Shown here: positions 6,236 through 7,786 of the stretch, piece by piece | How the letters are laid out: each line of letters opens with the position of its first letter | How positions within the stretch are numbered: position 1 is the first letter of the stretch | Program-made: the position numbers and the translations under genes | Source: UBA7328 sp036479115 | GTDB lineage: Bacteria; Bacteroidota; Bacteroidia; Chitinophagales; Saprospiraceae | DNA length: 7,786 bases | NCBI GenBank assembly: GCA_036479115.1 | Contig: JAZGFD010000134.1 | Coordinates: 1 to 7,786 of the forward strand | Direction of reading: 5' to 3' | Notes under the pieces: generated by a model | The model's database searches: none | What the model was told of the DNA's origin: nothing | The model's input: the letters and a program-made list of their open reading frames with translations, nothing else

Positions 6236-6269
6236 CCCAAAGGCCTTTTGAGCTGACTCGTTGTTGCAT

Positions 6270-6303
6270 AAGCAGTCACTATGCTTAGGCATAGTTTCTG
6301 CTT
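6270..6303 (+). repeat. Two-part hairpin in the intron remnant
   Basis: AAGCAG-TCA-CTATGC-TTAG-GCATAG-TTT-CTGCTT forms two perfect 6-bp stems around a symmetric 3x3 internal loop. It lies between the domain III-like end and the maturase tail, where the ORF should be. It may belong to domain IV or mark an internal deletion scar. It could also be a transcription terminator, but no T-run follows. Confidence 0.5.
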
Positions 6304-6477
6304 TCGAGCCTAGATTCAGCCCAAAAATTCCCATACTTCGTGCTTGGTGCATTAGGAGTAGATCAAGGACTGGCATATGCATGGAGTCGCACACGAATGG
6401 GAGGCTGGGCAGTGGCTAAAAACCCCACGCTCAAGACGAGCATTACATTATCTTGGCTCTGGAACGAAAAATATTGA
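6295..6477 (+). pseudogene. C-terminal fragment of group II intron reverse transcriptase/maturase
   Basis: The open frame contains LGVDQGLAYAWSRTRMGG followed by WAVAKNPTLKTSITL (6352-6450). This matches the C-terminal end of bacterial group II intron-encoded proteins (LG...AY.W..(S/T)R.GGWAVA.SP.L.T.IT). The fingers, palm and most of the thigh are absent. A TAG at 6292-6294 ends the frame on the left, and upstream residues (KFPYFVLGA) may include a frameshift. Intact proteins continue with a RL..RGY motif; here the frame runs instead into SWLWNEKY and a TGA, so the match stops at the junction with foreign sequence. Confidence 0.82.
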
Positions 6478-7005
6478 AAATTCGATTTCCTTCTTTGAAA
6501 AATTGCCAAAAGACACAAAATGCATAACAGACAAAAATAGTTACAGGGATTATTTCTAAATAATCACTATTACTATATTGTTTAAACAATATAAAAATAG
6601 AATAGAAAATTGCTTGCTGACCTACAATATAAGAATTTGAAACAATGTGTTCAATGTAATTCCTCCCAAATCCTGAAAAGGACATATAAGTTGCAAAAGA
6701 AGAAATAGGTATAAAAAGTAAGGTTACATAGGCAAAGTTCTTAGAAATCCAAAATAGCATTGTGGGCATTTCAATACTGTTTTCTAAATCTAATGCTCCT
6801 TCCGCTAATCCAGAAACTAAGTCACTCATCCAAGTATTTTCTCCAACAAAACGTGATAAAAAAAATAAAGAGTTGAAAGAGTTAGCAGATAAGCGAATGG
6901 TTTGAAATGTTTTTTTCTTTTTCCGTTTAAATATTCCAAAATACTGTTACCTGGTCTTATGAATAATTCTGTTAGCGTATAAAAAAACCATTATCAATTT
7001 GTAAA
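6455..7005 (-). pseudogene. DUF3667 membrane protein, truncated and frameshifted
   Basis: Read on the minus strand in three frames, this region gives a DUF3667 family protein, a Bacteroidota-typical multi-pass membrane protein of unknown function. The hallmark N-terminal part is IDNGFF, then YTLTELFIRPGNSILEYLNG followed by KRKKHFKPFAYLLTLSTLYFF, and then membrane helices (NFAYVTLLFIPISSFATYMS and later segments up to FCVFWQFFKEGNRIFNIF). Frame changes fall at two A-runs: 6858-6865 (8 A) and 6981-6987 (7 A). Each is repaired by one extra A, so sequencing error is an alternative to decay. The 5' end stops where the duplicated PNPOx segment begins (7006), and the 3' end runs into the intron remnant, so the gene is broken at both ends regardless. 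Confidence 0.85.
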
Positions 7006-7190
7006 ATTCTGGATTTCAGGAAATCGAAAAAATTTTATCCCAAATGACAAATGGAGAATACCCCTTCTCAACCATTATAAAAACTTCTATCCATCAGATA
7101 AAATCGATTATTGCTCCTAAATATATTCTTTACCCTGAAACTACGGAAAAACAACAATTTGAAAGCGCAAAAATTGCATACGGATTCTGA
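7006..7190 (+). pseudogene. C-terminal 60 codons of the PNPOx-like gene, duplicated
   Basis: The frame runs from SGFQEIEKILSQMTNGEYPF through to ESAKIAYGF and a TGA at 7188-7190, matching residues 98-157 of the protein at 1227-1700. The flavin-binding N-terminal half is absent and no start codon is usable, so it is a non-functional fragment. The frame remains open with only a few amino-acid changes. That suggests a fairly recent duplication or divergence before truncation. Confidence 0.9.
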
Positions 7191-7301
7191 GTGGAGATGA
7201 AACAACACAGGTGGTCAAGAATCTAAAGTAAAGGCATCACCGAATATCAAAAAACTAGAACCCCACCAAAAATCATCAATTTTATAAAATTCGACAGTTT
7301 C

Positions 7302-7355
7302 CGTTCAGGCATTACATAAGAGTTTTTTTTACCAAAATTGATACTACCTGAATAG
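7302..7355 (-). repeat. Short TTCAGG-ended repeat, copy carried in the duplication
   Basis: Same unit as 1811-1864 (CGTTCAGGC...CTACCTGAATAG on the plus strand), with small changes such as ATTACATAAG for ACTACATAAG. It is present because the larger segment was duplicated, not as an independent insertion. Confidence 0.6.
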
Positions 7356-7366
7356 TTACTGTTCCT

Positions 7367-7532
7367 CTAATTGGCAATAAAATCAATTGCGGCTATTACT
7401 GCAAGTTCTATTACTGAAAACTCGTAGTCTAGCTTGTTATTAGGAAAAGGAGTTTGGCTAAGAATGCCATCAATAAAACTAATTTTTGGACCCAAGTCAA
7501 GACTTTTCAAATTCTTGAAAATATTCCCAAAT
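7367..7532 (-). pseudogene. C-terminal fragment of an unrecognised minus-strand gene
   Basis: The frame reads KFGNIFKNLKSLDLGPKISF, then IDGILSQTPFPNNKLDYEFS, then VIELAVIAAIDFIAN and a stop at 7367-7369. The last eight codons lie inside the duplicated segment and equal those ending at 2042; upstream the two differ. Upstream of about 7532 the frame runs into the 91-bp repeat, so any translation there is probably accidental. I do not recognise the family, and it may be a truncated gene end. Confidence 0.35.
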
Positions 7533-7623
7533 TTTACTAGTGCTCTGTCAAGTGTTAAATGACGGGTTGGCATTGCGCATAATTTGATCCTGAACGAGGC
7601 AAAAAACGCAGTCATAGCAGTAG
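7533..7623 (+). repeat. 91-bp direct repeat, unit 1
   Basis: The sequence from TTTACTAGTG to GTCATAGCAGTAG recurs at 7696-7786 with only two substitutions seen by eye (C/T at 7543/7706 and C/G at 7563/7726). The 72-base spacer gives a 163-bp period. The motif ACTAGTGYTCTGTCAAGTG looks like an insertion-sequence terminus, but I cannot match it to a named family. Confidence 0.93.
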
Positions 7624-7703
7624 ATATGGCGAGTATTTTTAACAAAGAGCAGGTTCAAAAGATGCCAAAGTTACCCGTATATATGTTCATGACAGTTTAC
7701 TAG
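7563..7703 (+). other. Short plus-strand open frame across the repeat and spacer
   Basis: After a TGA the frame runs IAHNLILNEAKNAVIAVDMA, then SIFNKEQVQKMPKLPVYMF and a stop at 7701-7703. The residue mix looks protein-like, but there is no ATG until 7626. The same frame reopens in repeat unit 2 and continues beyond the window. It may be a gene 3' fragment or a duplicated gene start; it is not recognised. Confidence 0.25.
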
Positions 7704-7786
7704 TGTTCTGTCAAGTGTTAAATGAGGGGTTGGCATTGCGCATAATTTGATCCTGAACGAGGCAAAAAACGCAGTCATAGCAGTAG
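7696..7786 (+). repeat. 91-bp direct repeat, unit 2 (reaches window edge)
   Basis: Second copy of 7533-7623. The window stops exactly at the end of the recognisable repeat, so whether similarity continues (a true 163-bp tandem array) or ends here cannot be told. Confidence 0.93.

Larger units (their letters stand above)
5882..6460 (+). mobile_element. Degenerate group II intron (5' RNA half plus maturase tail)
   Basis: The segment starts with a typical bacterial group II intron 5' end (GTGTGCCCAGCATGGG, within the GTGYG rule). It contains a recognisable domain I and ends with the C-terminal residues of the intron-encoded reverse transcriptase. Most of the ~400-codon ORF and all of domains V and VI (no paired GAGC/GTTC-type hairpin with GAAA) are missing, so it cannot splice or move on its own. 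The 3' junction with the DUF3667 remnant is not sharply defined; it falls about 6450-6470. The intron lies on the strand opposite to both the toxin-antitoxin genes and the DUF3667 gene. This is the usual orientation for group II introns that invade outside coding sense. Confidence 0.85.
7006..7394 (+). repeat. Long direct repeat, copy B (empty site)
   Basis: This is the diverged second copy of 1516-2069 without the MITE. It joins the broken DUF3667 gene on its left and an unrelated sequence on its right. The junction CTGAATAGTTACTG at 7349-7362 is the uninterrupted target of the MITE in copy A. Several differences are in codons (EMEK/EIEK, TKGE/TNGE, KIS/KTS, QI/QF), so it is not an assembly repeat. 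Confidence 0.92.

Noticed and set aside
6164..6394. 76-codon minus-strand frame opposite the intron
   Set aside because: It is the antisense of structured intron RNA and the maturase tail, both of which explain the sequence better.
7367..7645. 92-codon minus-strand frame as an intact gene
   Set aside because: Its start and first third lie in the 91-bp repeat, and its last codons lie in a duplicated fragment, so it is a chance fusion around a probable gene remnant.

Overview
The window looks like chromosomal DNA from a member of the Bacteroidota, probably Cytophagales-like. The support is high A+T content, a signal-anchored VCBS/ASPIC-UnbV protein, a DUF3667 remnant typical of the phylum, a Bacteroidota-type nucleoid-associated protein, and a promoter ahead of the toxin-antitoxin pair that matches the Bacteroidota -33/-7 consensus (TTTG, 19 bp, TAnnTTTG). 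No rRNA, tRNA or CRISPR array was seen. The assignment rests on family knowledge and reading by eye, not on a search.

Left part (1-2278). A hairpin-forming miniature transposable element (MITE) runs off the left edge. It is followed by two overlapping plus-strand genes: a 37-kDa nucleoid-associated protein (NdpA/YejK family) and a small FMN-binding split-barrel protein of the pyridoxamine-phosphate-oxidase family. Downstream lie a short repeat with TTCAGG ends, a second complete 160-bp MITE, and remnants of a minus-strand gene.

Middle (2279-5690). There are two plus-strand genes: a six-helix membrane protein of unknown function and a 560-residue exported or lipid-free anchored seven-bladed VCBS/FG-GAP protein with a C-terminal ASPIC/UnbV domain. 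A 420-bp gene-free stretch with repeats and hairpins follows. Then comes a minus-strand MazE/MazF-type toxin-antitoxin operon, whose promoter -7 element is overlapped by a perfect 14-bp palindrome, a likely autoregulatory operator.

Right part (5691-7786) is a graveyard of recombined fragments. It holds the 5' half of a group II intron RNA beginning GTGTGCCCAGC, and the C-terminal end of its reverse transcriptase/maturase with most of the ORF and domains V/VI missing. It also holds a doubly frameshifted, truncated DUF3667 gene on the minus strand. Next is a second, diverged copy of the left-hand segment (the C-terminal 60 codons of the PNPOx-like gene plus about 200 bp downstream). A 91-bp direct repeat with a 163-bp period ends exactly at the window edge.

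The most informative point is the comparison of the two copies of the duplicated segment (1516-2069 and 7006-7394). The right copy is an 'empty site' that lacks the 160-bp MITE of the left copy, which fixes the MITE's ends and its target duplication. No obviously new multigene system is apparent. The novelty is in the small non-autonomous repeats and the layered insertion and duplication history.
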